Positions 45,101-53,291 of a stretch of DNA of 64,000 nucleotides are shown here, piece after piece (position 1 is the stretch's first letter; each line of letters begins with the position of its first letter). Below the pieces are notes generated by a model. It was not told where the DNA came from. It made no database searches and was given only the letters and a program-made list of their open reading frames with translations. Position numbers and translations under genes: made by a program. The stretch is from contig HF999641.1 of the NCBI GenBank assembly GCA_000434055.1, positions 70,680-134,679 of the forward strand, written 5' to 3'. The stretch comes from Ruminococcus sp. CAG:488. Its GTDB lineage: Bacteria > Bacillota > Clostridia > Oscillospirales > Acutalibacteraceae.

Positions 45101-45158
45101 CAAGGATGTTTTCCAAGACTTTGACGTTGATATCTGGCAAAGCGATTTTGTCTTTTAG
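42147..45158 (+). CDS. fkp: Bifunctional L-fucokinase/fucose-1-phosphate guanylyltransferase
   Basis: At 1003 residues it matches the fused FKP enzyme. The N-terminal part is the fucose-1-phosphate guanylyltransferase, with HAGGNSSRTPQYSALGK near residue 118 and LLSGDVTLLF; a beta-helix-like region follows. The C-terminal GHMP kinase has VNWGGGWTDTCPH, PKGSGLGTSS near residue 773 and CGAGGGGF. It phosphorylates free L-fucose and couples it to GTP, giving GDP-L-fucose without the mannose route. As the last gene of the locus it suggests that scavenged, probably host-derived, fucose is put into the surface polymer. A related D-arabinose or heptose substrate cannot be excluded. Confidence 0.9.
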   Translation: MSDNVFSNKLTNTAMVSLFLQQSLMDSQADFDRSVSNPNFPHWDCIVITASNTAQADGYRKQIEYRRSVGRVSPYTDFLVVSDRENKRVGSAGSTLSVIRELKRLYGNLSSKRIMVIHAGGNSSRTPQYSALGKLFSPIPTSFGGLPATLFDMFMISMASIPGRLKNGMLLLSGDVTLLFNPLMCDFGSSNAAVISFKEDSEVATNHGVYLKSERGNVKKFLHKQTLEILKAEGAVDERNKCSIDTGALWLSPNILEKLYGTVDTDEKYDIMVNDRARLSLYGDIAYCLAEESDLENFLTQSPEGSFCDELTAARTALWSAIGQYNMKLLNLSPARFIHFGSIPEIMKLMNKGVEEYSSLGWKKQINSSISDPDIAAYNSVRSEGAVIGDGSYLEVSYIHSKAVVGKNCYISFIDLHDEIIPDNVLIHGLKQTDGCFVCRIMDIHDNPKKGMIFGRNLEEIADRLSLHTSDLWDDGDEHTLWNAKLYPECKTVNEAVNAALNLYDIIVNESKNTGAWLKSTKKSLCSGFNDADPDAVIDWTKRMEELVRMDEFKNYILEGKPASKCFGILKADKLTAIQSQWLEKEFNKLDTSSLPDFSYAIRLYYYLGTVFNDEKYIAKCFKLIADTVLSSTMKELRFNSECKIEENETVVQLPLRVNWGGGWTDTCPHCLEHGGVVLNAAISLNGELPVEVRLVKIPEHKIVFDSRDMDVHGEFDNIEPLQNTGDPFDPFALQKACLLACGIIPKSGGSLDDVLSRLGGGFEMHSEVTNVPKGSGLGTSSILSAAAVKAVFEFMHIEYDDDKLYSTVLAMEQIMSTGGGWQDQVGGITPGIKFITSDSGIEQKINVDHVILSESTKKELSERFAVIYTGQRRLARNLLRDVVGSYVGNEPRSLEAHRNIQKVAALMRFALERGDIDGFASLLNAHWGLSKMIDGGSTNTLIDQIIMTVDDLTDAKMICGAGGGGFLQVILKKGISKDDIHKRLKDVFQDFDVDIWQSDFVF

Positions 45159-45167
45159 AATAAATCG

Positions 45168-45207
45168 ACAACCTCCCAAGGTTTGCACCTTAGGAGGTTG
45201 TTTTTAT
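45168..45207. terminator. Terminator of the exopolysaccharide locus, possibly bidirectional
   Basis: ACAACCTCC (45168-45176) pairs with GGAGGTTGT (45193-45201), extended by AAGG/CCTT across one mismatch, then TTTTTAT. It sits between convergent fkp and GH16 genes. Confidence 0.92.
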
Positions 45208-45216
45208 ATTTAAAGC

Positions 45217-46083
45217 TTATTTGTTCAGCAAATCATTGTATTGATAAGCTCTTACATAGTCTACAATATAATCCGCCGGAGCGCTGTCGGCATCTCTGTC
45301 CAAGGGAACTGCGTTCTCGCCCCACATCTCAACCGAAAGAATAAGATAGAGCGGATTTTGACATACCCCGCCGGCATTTGAGCGACAGTATTCCTTGCCG
45401 TTGACATAGAAAATATACTCGTTTTCGTTCCATTCCAAGCCGTATGTATTGAACTCCTCATACGGATTGTTACCGATGACATATGCCTTCTTCGCTTTGC
45501 CGGTCTGATGAGCTTCGTCATAGCCGTCCCAATGAAGATTGCTCTGAATGACATTTGAGATACGTTTTCCGTAGCTGAAGCTTTCCATTATATCAATCTC
45601 TGTGCCGTCACGACCCGAGCCGTCAACCGTGTAAACATTTTCATTCATCATCCAGAACGCGCTCCAGATATCGGCACCCTTAGGAAGAATACAGCGACAT
45701 TCAAAATAGCCAAACTTTTGCGAAAAGCCGTTTGGCGCATCGGAATCGGTATCGAGCCCTGCCGTGTACCAGCCTGCACCCGTGCCGCCCATGCCGTCAG
45801 GGAGATATCTAAGCGGAATAATGAGATTCCCGTTCTCGGTATAAGCCATATAATTGTTCCAATATGAGCCTTTGCGAACTGATGATTTGTCACCATAGGT
45901 ATAGTGTCCCGACCAAACACTGCGGTCAAGCTCGTTCTCAAATTCATCCTCAAAGGTGAGCGTAAATTTTGACATATCAACCTTTTTTGTCGGATTTGGA
46001 ATTGTCGGCTGATTGACTGCAAAGGCTATCAGTGAAATCAGCGTAATTACACCCGAAAGAAGTTTGCATAATAATGCTCTCAT
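45217..46083 (-). CDS. Secreted glycoside hydrolase family 16 protein
   Basis: A 288-residue protein with a signal peptide (about 1-24) and a GH16 jelly-roll: FGYFECRCILPKGADIWSAFW and the catalytic motif TEIDIMES with nucleophile Glu162, Asp164 and acid/base Glu167. The family cuts beta-1,3/1,4-glucans, agar, carrageenan and related chains. Convergent with the polysaccharide locus and driven by its own promoter, it could trim the cell's own polymer or attack dietary glucan. No carbohydrate-binding module or anchor is present. Confidence 0.92.
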   Translation of the reverse strand: MRALLCKLLSGVITLISLIAFAVNQPTIPNPTKKVDMSKFTLTFEDEFENELDRSVWSGHYTYGDKSSVRKGSYWNNYMAYTENGNLIIPLRYLPDGMGGTGAGWYTAGLDTDSDAPNGFSQKFGYFECRCILPKGADIWSAFWMMNENVYTVDGSGRDGTEIDIMESFSYGKRISNVIQSNLHWDGYDEAHQTGKAKKAYVIGNNPYEEFNTYGLEWNENEYIFYVNGKEYCRSNAGGVCQNPLYLILSVEMWGENAVPLDRDADSAPADYIVDYVRAYQYNDLLNK

Positions 46084-46105
46084 AGAAATTAGCTCCTTTT
46101 CTTTT

Positions 46106-46133
46106 ATTATACCATAATTATTTTCTTTTTCAA
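46106..46133 (-). promoter_or_regulatory. Promoter of the GH16 gene
   Basis: On the minus strand TTGAAA (plus 46128-46133), 16 bases, TATAAT (plus 46106-46111), followed by AAGGAG and the GH16 start. Confidence 0.75.
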
Positions 46134-46135
46134 TA

Positions 46136-46166
46136 CAAAAAAGAATCCGCCCATATGAACGGATTC
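46136..46166 (-). terminator. Terminator of the 46176-47012 gene
   Basis: On the minus strand GAATCCG and CGGATTC (plus 46143-46149 and 46160-46166) form a hairpin followed by TTTTTT, nine bases beyond the stop codon. Confidence 0.88.
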
Positions 46167-46175
46167 CGATTATTA

Positions 46176-47012
46176 TTAAAACAATTTTGAATCAAGTGTG
46201 CCTTCCTTAACCTGAACGATGTGTGCATTCTTTCCGGACCCACGCTGTTTGAAGCAATCTGTTTTTTCGACAGGCTTCATTTCAACATCTTTGTTTCCGC
46301 CCTTCGCCAGAATCTGCCACTTTATAAAGAACGGAAACATAAGCGGAATTATCTTTTTCTTTGAAGCACAGTTCCAAATTTCGGCTGCAAAAAAAGTGCA
46401 GTTAAAATAAAGATCCCAATAATTCCACTGTTTTATTCTATCGCTCACCTTAATAAGCTGCTTCTTTGTAAGTTCGGTTTTGAGCCAACTCTTATTTTTA
46501 AGTCCCCACTTATTTGCACAGTAAGCCTCAACATTATAATATAATCCGCCGCCGTCAGAGCGGCTGAGCAAAAACGTTCCTATCGAAACGCCGCAGTCGG
46601 GCTTCAAATCATAGCATCCGACCTTTAAATCGCATTCCGCCGTGTTCTCAATGTAGATCCACGCATGGCCAAGTCCGACTTGCTGAGTGCAGATATACAT
46701 GACGGCAATCTTATCGCTGTCATTATAGTCATCAAATATCTTTGACGGTTCGGTAGTCGGCTCGGTAGTCGGTTCCGTGGTTGGCTCGGTAGTAGGCTTA
46801 GTTGTCGGCTCGGTGGTTTCTTCTGTAGTTGGTTCCGTTAAAGTCTCGCCCGTTGTTTCGTCGTCGCCGGTTGTTGTTCCGGTCAAGAACTCGGTTATCC
46901 CGGTTATCACACCGTTGATGCCGGAATCCGAAAATCCGGCAAACGTCGGCACCGAAAGAACCGTAAGAATAACAAGAATGACAGAAATAACCTGAATCAA
47001 CTGCTTTTTCAT
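46176..47012 (-). CDS. Secreted protein with Thr-Thr-Glu-Pro linker and a Cys/His-dyad domain
   Basis: A 278-residue protein: signal peptide (about 1-26), a linker rich in Thr, Glu and Pro (about 46-90), then a globular domain. The domain has GLGHAWIY (His116) before WDLYFNCTFFAAEIW (Cys205), an order seen in permuted NlpC/P60-like or related papain-fold amidases; five other cysteines may form disulfides. I do not recognise a named family. A peptidoglycan or other amide hydrolase role is a guess from the motif order. It has its own promoter and terminator and is thus a single-gene unit. No cell-wall anchor motif. Confidence 0.75.
   Translation of the reverse strand: MKKQLIQVISVILVILTVLSVPTFAGFSDSGINGVITGITEFLTGTTTGDDETTGETLTEPTTEETTEPTTKPTTEPTTEPTTEPTTEPSKIFDDYNDSDKIAVMYICTQQVGLGHAWIYIENTAECDLKVGCYDLKPDCGVSIGTFLLSRSDGGGLYYNVEAYCANKWGLKNKSWLKTELTKKQLIKVSDRIKQWNYWDLYFNCTFFAAEIWNCASKKKIIPLMFPFFIKWQILAKGGNKDVEMKPVEKTDCFKQRGSGKNAHIVQVKEGTLDSKLF
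46747..46842 (-). repeat. Eight 12-bp repeats encoding the TTEP linker
   Basis: Eight degenerate 12-base units in frame (for example GGCTCGGTAGTC on the plus strand) encode Thr-Thr-Glu-Pro, with Lys and Glu variants in single units. The repeat number may vary between strains. Confidence 0.85.
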
Positions 47013-47043
47013 TTTATCATCTCTTTCACATAATTATGTATTT

Positions 47044-47071
47044 ATTATACAGTATAATTCGTTATTGTCAA
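47044..47071 (-). promoter_or_regulatory. Promoter of the 46176-47012 gene
   Basis: On the minus strand a consensus TTGACA (plus 47066-47071), 16 bases, TATAAT (plus 47044-47049), about 30 bases before the start codon. Confidence 0.85.
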
Positions 47072-47104
47072 TATTTTTTATTATAATTTTATAATACTTT
47101 TTAT

Positions 47105-47191
47105 TTATTTCTGAGTATTCTCTTTTCCGCTTAGCATCGGGAATAACGTAGAAATCACAATTGAAGTGATAATTCCGTCAAAATAAATCAT
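47105..47191 (-). other. Short membrane-like ORF or gene remnant in a non-coding stretch
   Basis: A 28-codon frame (starting MIYFDGIITSIVIS, hydrophobic) has an in-frame stop two codons upstream and no ribosome site, so it is more likely a remnant or chance frame than a gene. The rest of 47192-47343 is AT-rich and I see nothing in it. Confidence 0.15.
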
Positions 47192-47343
47192 AATTCAGAA
47201 AACGGAGTTTTAATAAAGATTATTCAAAAAACAATATATATAAACTTAAAGCTTTGATTTTCAGAAATAATACAGCCAAATTAAACTCACTAATGAACAG
47301 ACGAGAAATACTATTGTCTGCCTCATAAAACGGAATACACAAC

Positions 47344-47373
47344 AGCCCCCGGAGCATATACGCTCCGGGGGCT
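47344..47373 (-). terminator. Strong hairpin after ppdK
   Basis: A perfect 12-bp stem (AGCCCCCGGAGC, loop ATATAC, GCTCCGGGGGCT) 53 bases after the ppdK stop. The T-run is weak on both strands, but stem strength and place suggest it ends the ppdK mRNA. Confidence 0.75.
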
Positions 47374-47425
47374 TTGTATCATTTATGCTTGTCCGAAAAC
47401 AAGGTTTATAAGACTGTGTTCAAGC

Positions 47426-50050
47426 TTAGTCAGCAAGTGCAGCCTGTGCTGCAGCAAGACGAGCGATTGGAACACGGAACGGTGAGCAAGATACATAGTC
47501 GAGACCGATCTTGTGGCAGAACTCTACCGAAGAAGGATCTCCGCCGTGCTCGCCGCAGATACCGCAGTGGAGAGTCGGGCGAACTGCCTTACCCATCTTA
47601 ACTGCCATATCCATAAGCTTACCTACACCAACCTGGTCGAGCTTTGCAAACGGATCGAACTCATAAATCTTGTGGTCATAGTAAGAACCGAGGAACTTAC
47701 CTGCGTCATCACGGCTGAAGCCGAATGTCATCTGAGTAAGGTCATTGGTACCGAAGCAGAAGAACTCAGCTTCCTTAGCGATCTCGTCAGCTGTAAGAGC
47801 GGCACGAGGAATCTCGATCATTGTACCAACCTCATACTTAAGGTCGATGCCTGCTGCTGCGATCTCAGCGTCTGCTGTTGCAACAACTACGTCCTTGACG
47901 AACTTAAGCTCCTTAACCTCACCGGTAAGAGGAATCATAATCTCGGGAACGAGTGCCCAATCCGGATGAGCCTTCTTAACGTTGATAGCTGCACGAATAA
48001 CAGCCTTTGTCTGCATCTTAGCAATCTCAGGATATGTGACTGTAAGACGGCATCCACGGTGACCCATCATCGGGTTGAACTCATGGAGAGAGCTGATGAG
48101 AGCCTTGATGTCCTCAACGGACTTGCCCTGTGCATCTGCAAGAGCCTTGATGTCAGCTTCCTCAGTCGGAACGAACTCATGGAGCGGCGGATCAAGGAAA
48201 CGGATTGTAACCGGGTTGCCTTCAAGAGCCTCATAGAGCTTCTCAAAGTCGCCCTGCTGATACGGAAGAATCTTATCAAGAGCAGCCTCTCTCTCCTCGA
48301 GAGTATCTGCACAAATCATCTCACGGAAAGCAGCAATTCTGTCTGCCTCGAAGAACATATGCTCTGTACGGCAAAGACCGATACCCTCTGCGCCGAGCTC
48401 TCTTGCCTTCTTAGCATCTGTCGGAGTATCTGCATTTGTACGAACCTTGAGTCTTCTGTACTTATCAGCCCACTCCATAACTCTGCCGAACTCGCCTGCG
48501 ATCTGAGCGTCAACTGTCGGGATGATACCGTCATAGATGTTACCTGTTGAACCGTCGATTGAGATGTAGTCACCCTCAACGAAGGTCTTGCCTGCAAGCT
48601 CGAACTTCTTGTTAGCTTCATCCATCTTGATGTCGCCGCAGCCCGATACACAGCAAGTACCCATACCACGGGCAACAACGGCTGCGTGAGATGTCATACC
48701 GCCACGAACTGTAAGAATACCCTGAGCCGACTTCATGCCTGTGATATCTTCCGGAGAAGTCTCAAGACGAACAAGAACAACCTTCTCGCCTCTTGCAGCC
48801 CACTCTACAGCGTCCTCAGCCGAGAATACGATCTTGCCGCAAGCGGCACCCGGAGATGCGCCGAGGCCCTTGCCCATCGGTGTAGCAGCCTTAAGAGCCT
48901 TAGCATCGAACTGGGGGTGAAGAAGAGTGTCAAGGTTTCTCGGGTCGATCATCTTAACAGCCTGCTTCTCGTCGATCATGCCCTCGTCAACGAGGTCACA
49001 AGCGATCTTGAGGGCAGCCTGAGCTGTTCTCTTACCGTTTCTTGTCTGAAGCATGAAGAGCTTACCGTGCTCAACAGTGAACTCCATGTCCTGCATATCT
49101 CTGTAATGATCCTCAAGAGTATGGCAAACATCCTGGAACTGCTTGAAAGCCTCGGGGAACTTGTCAGCCATCTCGGAAATCTTCATCGGTGTACGAACGC
49201 CGGCAACAACGTCCTCACCCTGTGCATTTGTAAGGAACTCACCGAAGAGGCCCTTTGCGCCTGTAGCCGGGTCACGGGTAAAAGCAACACCGGTACCGCA
49301 ATCGTCACCCATGTTACCGAATGCCATTGACTGAACGTTAACGGCAGTACCCCATGAATACGGGATATCGTTGTCACGACGGTAAACGTTAGCACGCGGG
49401 TTGTCCCATGAACGGAAAACAGCCTCAACAGCACCCATGAGCTGCTCCTTCGGGTCTGACGGGAAGTCAGCACCGATCTTTGACTTGTACTCGTCCTTGA
49501 ACTGACCTGCGAGAACCTTGAGGTCATCGGCTGTAAGCTCAACGTCCTGAGTAACGCCCTTCTCGGCCTTCATCTTATCAATAAGCTCCTCGAAGTACTT
49601 CTTGCCGACTTCCATAACAACGTCGGAGTACATCTGGATAAATCTTCTGTAGCAGTCCCAAGCCCAACGCGGATTGCCTGACATCTCTGCGATTGTCTCA
49701 ACAACATCCTCGTTAAGACCGAGGTTAAGAATTGTGTCCATCATGCCAGGCATGGAAGCACGGGCACCCGAACGAACGGAAACGAGAAGAGGATTCTTCT
49801 TATCGCCGAACTTCTTGCCGGTGATCTCTTCCATCTTCTCGATGTAGTCCATGATCTGACCCTTGATCTCATCATTGATCTTCTTGCCGTCTTCATAATA
49901 CTTTGTACAGGCTTCTGTTGTGATCGTAAATCCCTGGGGAACAGGAAGACCGATGTTGGTCATCTCTGCAAGGTTTGCACCTTTACCGCCGAGGAGATTA
50001 CGCATGTCTTTGTTACCTTCGGAAAAAAGGTAAGTATACTTAGTTGCCAT
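47426..50050 (-). CDS. ppdK: Pyruvate, phosphate dikinase
   Basis: An 874-residue full-length PPDK: N-terminal ATP-binding domain (KYTYLFSEGNKDMRNLLGGKGANLAEM), the phospho-histidine loop GGMTSHAAVVARGMG, and the C-terminal PEP/pyruvate barrel (LCRTEHMF, FCFGTNDLTQMTFG, CGICGEHGGDP). It interconverts pyruvate, ATP and phosphate with phosphoenolpyruvate, AMP and pyrophosphate, and in Clostridia can serve glycolysis. I start at the ATG with GGAGGTAA upstream (50050), five codons inside the longer frame. A TATAAT on the minus strand at 50132-50137 may be its -10; no convincing -35. The PEP it makes is also the donor for the pyruvyl transferase. Confidence 0.98.
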   Translation of the reverse strand: MATKYTYLFSEGNKDMRNLLGGKGANLAEMTNIGLPVPQGFTITTEACTKYYEDGKKINDEIKGQIMDYIEKMEEITGKKFGDKKNPLLVSVRSGARASMPGMMDTILNLGLNEDVVETIAEMSGNPRWAWDCYRRFIQMYSDVVMEVGKKYFEELIDKMKAEKGVTQDVELTADDLKVLAGQFKDEYKSKIGADFPSDPKEQLMGAVEAVFRSWDNPRANVYRRDNDIPYSWGTAVNVQSMAFGNMGDDCGTGVAFTRDPATGAKGLFGEFLTNAQGEDVVAGVRTPMKISEMADKFPEAFKQFQDVCHTLEDHYRDMQDMEFTVEHGKLFMLQTRNGKRTAQAALKIACDLVDEGMIDEKQAVKMIDPRNLDTLLHPQFDAKALKAATPMGKGLGASPGAACGKIVFSAEDAVEWAARGEKVVLVRLETSPEDITGMKSAQGILTVRGGMTSHAAVVARGMGTCCVSGCGDIKMDEANKKFELAGKTFVEGDYISIDGSTGNIYDGIIPTVDAQIAGEFGRVMEWADKYRRLKVRTNADTPTDAKKARELGAEGIGLCRTEHMFFEADRIAAFREMICADTLEEREAALDKILPYQQGDFEKLYEALEGNPVTIRFLDPPLHEFVPTEEADIKALADAQGKSVEDIKALISSLHEFNPMMGHRGCRLTVTYPEIAKMQTKAVIRAAINVKKAHPDWALVPEIMIPLTGEVKELKFVKDVVVATADAEIAAAGIDLKYEVGTMIEIPRAALTADEIAKEAEFFCFGTNDLTQMTFGFSRDDAGKFLGSYYDHKIYEFDPFAKLDQVGVGKLMDMAVKMGKAVRPTLHCGICGEHGGDPSSVEFCHKIGLDYVSCSPFRVPIARLAAAQAALAD

Positions 50051-50238
50051 GGGTATTACCTCCATTTAAAATTATTACCTAAATTGTTAACAGCGATTGG
50101 GCAGAATAATCCCAATAACACGTTTCGTATTATTATAACACACGGGACAAACTATTGCTATACATTTTTGAAATAAATAAGCACAAATAAACGCCTAAAC
50201 TTTTGTGAAAATTGTCGTAAAAAAAATGAAAAATTCTA

Positions 50239-50267
50239 TTGTATTTCTTTTGATTTTCTGCAATAAT
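50239..50267 (+). promoter_or_regulatory. Candidate promoter of glmU
   Basis: TTGTAT (50239-50244), 17 bases, AATAAT (50262-50267) with an extended TGC before the -10, about 38 bases before the glmU start. Confidence 0.5.
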
Positions 50268-50304
50268 TAGTATGTAGATTTTTATTTACTGAGGAGGAAG
50301 CAAA

Positions 50305-51705
50305 ATGAGTTCAAATTGTGCAGTTATTCTGGCAGCAGGTCAAGGCACGCGAATGAAATCGTCAAAGCCTAAGGTTCTCGCCGAGGTTTTGTTCAAACCT
50401 ATGATAGATTGGGTCACCGACGCGGCGGTCAACGCCGGCGTCGAGGATATTTGCCTGGTTACGGGCTTCAAGCATGAGATGATCGATGAACATTTCGGCG
50501 GCAGATTCAAGACCGTCGAGCAGAAGGAGCTTCTCGGTACGGGTCACGCAATCATGCAGGCAAAGGATTTTATCAAGGAGCATATCCCGGGCAACGTGCT
50601 CGTTCTCAACGGTGACGCTCCCCTTATCCCTGCCGAAACTCTCAAAGCGGCTCTTGATTATCATATTGCAGGCAACAATGCCGCAACGGTAATTTCCGCA
50701 AAGGTTGCCGATCCGTTCGGTTACGGCAGAATAATCCGTTCAAGAGACGGTAAGCTCAAAAGGATAGTTGAGGAGAAAGAAGCTACACAGGCCGAAAAGA
50801 TAGTCAATGAGGTAAACTCGGGCGCATATTGGTTTTCCGGCTCGGTTCTTCTCGAATCGCTCGAGGGTATAATCGAAAAGCACGACAGAAAGAATGATGA
50901 AGCGATCGAATATCATCTTACCGACGCAGTTGAGGTCATTCTTGAAAAAGGTCTCAATGCCGTCGCTTACGATGCAAGCTCACCCGACATCGTTCTCGGC
51001 GCAAACGACAGGGTACAGCTCCAGCTGCTCAACGATATCGCTCGCAGGAACATTCTCAAAAAGCACATGCTCAACGGCGTTTCGATTCCGTGTGCGGACG
51101 GAGTTATCATCTCACCCGACGCTAAAATCAAAGCAGATACGGAAATCCTTCCCGGCACGATAATCAAGGGCAAGTCCGTTATCGGTGCAAACTGCGATAT
51201 AGGCCCGAACAGTCTCATTGAGGACAGCGTTATCGGTGACAACGTTTCGCTCAACAATGTTCAATGCTACAGTGCGGAGATAAAGAACGGTGCACACATG
51301 GGTCCGTTCGTTCGTGTACGTCCCGGTTCGGTTATCGGCGAGGGAGTCAAGGTCGGTAACTTTGTTGAATTCAAGAATTCCGTCATCGGCGACCATACGA
51401 GCGTCGCTCACCTGACATATATAGGCGATTCCGACGTTGGCAGCGGTGTAAACTTCGGTTGCGGCTGTGCGACCGCCAACTATGACGGCAAATCCAAGGC
51501 GAGAACAAAAGTCGGAAACAATGCGTTCATCGGCTGCGACACTTGCCTTGTCGCTCCCGTTCAGGTCGGAGACAACGCATACACGGCAGCAGGCTCGGTC
51601 ATCACCGATGACGTTCCCGACAATGCTCTTGCAATTGCAAGAGCCAAGGAATCCGTCAAGAAGGATTGGGTCAAGAAAAAGAAGCCATACAGATGGCAGA
51701 AGTAA
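50305..51705 (+). CDS. glmU: Bifunctional N-acetylglucosamine-1-P uridyltransferase/glucosamine-1-P acetyltransferase
   Basis: A 466-residue GlmU: N-terminal pyrophosphorylase with LAAGQGTRMKSSKPKVL and LNGDAPL, and a C-terminal left-handed beta-helix with FVRVRPGSVIGEGVKVGNF, HLTYIGDSDVG and NYDGK. It makes UDP-GlcNAc for peptidoglycan, teichoic acid and the exopolysaccharide. Ribosome site GAGGAGG. It heads a short operon with the lipoprotein and pth genes. Confidence 0.97.
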   Translation: MSSNCAVILAAGQGTRMKSSKPKVLAEVLFKPMIDWVTDAAVNAGVEDICLVTGFKHEMIDEHFGGRFKTVEQKELLGTGHAIMQAKDFIKEHIPGNVLVLNGDAPLIPAETLKAALDYHIAGNNAATVISAKVADPFGYGRIIRSRDGKLKRIVEEKEATQAEKIVNEVNSGAYWFSGSVLLESLEGIIEKHDRKNDEAIEYHLTDAVEVILEKGLNAVAYDASSPDIVLGANDRVQLQLLNDIARRNILKKHMLNGVSIPCADGVIISPDAKIKADTEILPGTIIKGKSVIGANCDIGPNSLIEDSVIGDNVSLNNVQCYSAEIKNGAHMGPFVRVRPGSVIGEGVKVGNFVEFKNSVIGDHTSVAHLTYIGDSDVGSGVNFGCGCATANYDGKSKARTKVGNNAFIGCDTCLVAPVQVGDNAYTAAGSVITDDVPDNALAIARAKESVKKDWVKKKKPYRWQK

Positions 51706-51715
51706 GAGGTAGATT

Positions 51716-52471
51716 ATGAACAACAAAATTTTAATGAGAATTATTTCGCTTGTCATGGCAGCGAGCGTTGTGCTCGCCGTCGGCGGCTGCGGAAAGAAGG
51801 GCAACACTGCGGACGTCATATCCGGTGCTGACGCTTCTAACGGAACAACCAAGGCAAGCGTTCAAGAGGTCATTGACGGAAAAGGTGCTCCGGTTCAGCC
51901 GAGCGTTGACGAAAAAGCAAGCACCGCCGTTGTCAAGTACACATCGGTCAATGCCGAAGGCAAGAGCGAAGATGCGACGAGAATCGTCAAGGTTGACAGT
52001 CCTATTATTAACGACCTGACGATGAGCACCAGACTCAGCGAGACCATTAAAAACGATGCTCAAAAAGTAAAGCTTGTCAACACCATGGTTGACAACGGAG
52101 TTGACAAGAGCAAGGCTGAGGACATCGTCAAGAATGCAGAAAAATGGGTCGAGTTCGGATACACGGCTTATATTGCTAACACAAGCTCGCAGAGACTTAT
52201 CACATCGTTCCTTGAATTGACAAATTCAAACAACAATCTTGTCGTTTTGAAAAATCTCGACTGCGAATACGGAATCAAATCCGGTTCTGGCGTACCGGTT
52301 TATATTTCGGGTCTTGTAAACGTTGATAAATATCCCGACGAGGAAACAATAATCAAAGAGCTCAACGACATGAAGGTCAAGCTTGTTTACACCCTCGTCG
52401 ATGACAGCATTACCGATATTGACAACTGGGACTCGGTAACCAAAAAAACAATGACCGTTAAATTCGGTTAA
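51716..52471 (+). CDS. Lipoprotein of unknown function
   Basis: A 251-residue protein with a signal peptide and lipobox AVGGC (acylated Cys25), a short flexible linker and a folded domain with no motif I recognise. It lies between glmU and pth with small gaps (10 and 73 bases). The repeated Lys/Asp-rich stretches and lack of catalytic motif suggest a structural or binding role. Cell-surface location is the only firm statement. Confidence 0.85.
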   Translation: MNNKILMRIISLVMAASVVLAVGGCGKKGNTADVISGADASNGTTKASVQEVIDGKGAPVQPSVDEKASTAVVKYTSVNAEGKSEDATRIVKVDSPIINDLTMSTRLSETIKNDAQKVKLVNTMVDNGVDKSKAEDIVKNAEKWVEFGYTAYIANTSSQRLITSFLELTNSNNNLVVLKNLDCEYGIKSGSGVPVYISGLVNVDKYPDEETIIKELNDMKVKLVYTLVDDSITDIDNWDSVTKKTMTVKFG

Positions 52472-52544
52472 CCGCAAAAAGAAAAGAAACAAATTTGTCG
52501 TATTGAGGTCAAAGCTTCAATACGGCAATTTCCTGAGGTACAAG

Positions 52545-53147
52545 ATGTTCTTTAAACGAAGCAAAGGAATTGCCCCGGGACCGATTGAATTTCTTATAGT
52601 CGGTCTCGGCAATCCGGGTAAAAATTATGAATTCACTCGCCACAACGCTGGCTTTCTGACGCTTGACCATATTGCAAGCGAGCTTGACACAGAGATTAAC
52701 AATCTTAAAAACAATGCGCTTGTCGCAGACGTTGTTATCAACAATCACAGATGCCTGCTTGTCAAGCCGCAGACGTTTATGAACAACAGCGGCACGGCTG
52801 TCAGAGACATTGCGAAGTTCTATAAGATACCGCCGGAGAAGATAATCGTTATTTTCGACGATATTTCCCTCCCCTGCGGCAAGCTGAGAATAAGGCGCAA
52901 GGGTACGGACGGCGGACACAACGGAATCAAAAGTATTATTTATCATCTCAATTCCGACCAATTCCCGAGAATTAAAATCGGCGTAGGTGCAAAACCGAAC
53001 CCCGAATACGATCTCGCCGACTGGGTTCTTTCAAAATTCAGCAAAGACGATACGGAACAGCTCAAGGCCGCCATAACAAAGGCAACCGAGGTGCTCCCGT
53101 TTATTCTTGACGGCGAAATAGACAAAGCAATGAATAAGGCAAATTAA
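52545..53147 (+). CDS. pth: Peptidyl-tRNA hydrolase
   Basis: A 200-residue Pth: GLGNPGKNYEFTRHNAGF with catalytic His33, KPQTFMNNSG, DDISLPCG and KGTDGGHNGIKSI. It releases peptides from drop-off peptidyl-tRNA. I start at the ATG with GAGGTAC upstream (52545), which leaves a short basic N-terminal extension compared with E. coli Pth. Ends at a strong terminator. Confidence 0.95.
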   Translation: MFFKRSKGIAPGPIEFLIVGLGNPGKNYEFTRHNAGFLTLDHIASELDTEINNLKNNALVADVVINNHRCLLVKPQTFMNNSGTAVRDIAKFYKIPPEKIIVIFDDISLPCGKLRIRRKGTDGGHNGIKSIIYHLNSDQFPRIKIGVGAKPNPEYDLADWVLSKFSKDDTEQLKAAITKATEVLPFILDGEIDKAMNKAN

Positions 53148-53148
53148 A

Positions 53149-53179
53149 GCGGACGGCTTCGGCCGTCCGTGATTTTTTT
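53149..53179 (+). terminator. Terminator of the glmU-pth unit
   Basis: CGGACGGC and GCCGTCCG around a TTCG tetraloop, followed by GATTTTTTT. Confidence 0.95.
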
Positions 53180-53291
53180 GTCAACAACTCCTTGCACCGA
53201 AATTTCACTTGGTGCAGATTTTATAAATCAAATCGAAATCAATGCATCCACTTACGCTAAATGTGAATAAATTGTAAATAAAATAATTATT

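Noticed and set aside
15823..45158. Recent mobile element in the capsule locus
   Set aside because: No transposase, integrase, insertion sequence ends or long repeats were seen; gene overlaps are intact throughout.
46747..46842. CRISPR array
   Set aside because: The repeats are 12 bases, directly contiguous without spacers and in frame within a coding region.
47105..47191. Small membrane protein gene
   Set aside because: No ribosome site and an in-frame stop just upstream; kept only as a very low-confidence remnant.
47513..48550. 345-codon open frame antisense to ppdK
   Set aside because: It lies wholly opposite a full-length, strongly conserved ppdK, has a Cys/Leu/Ser-rich composition typical of antisense frames and no ribosome site.
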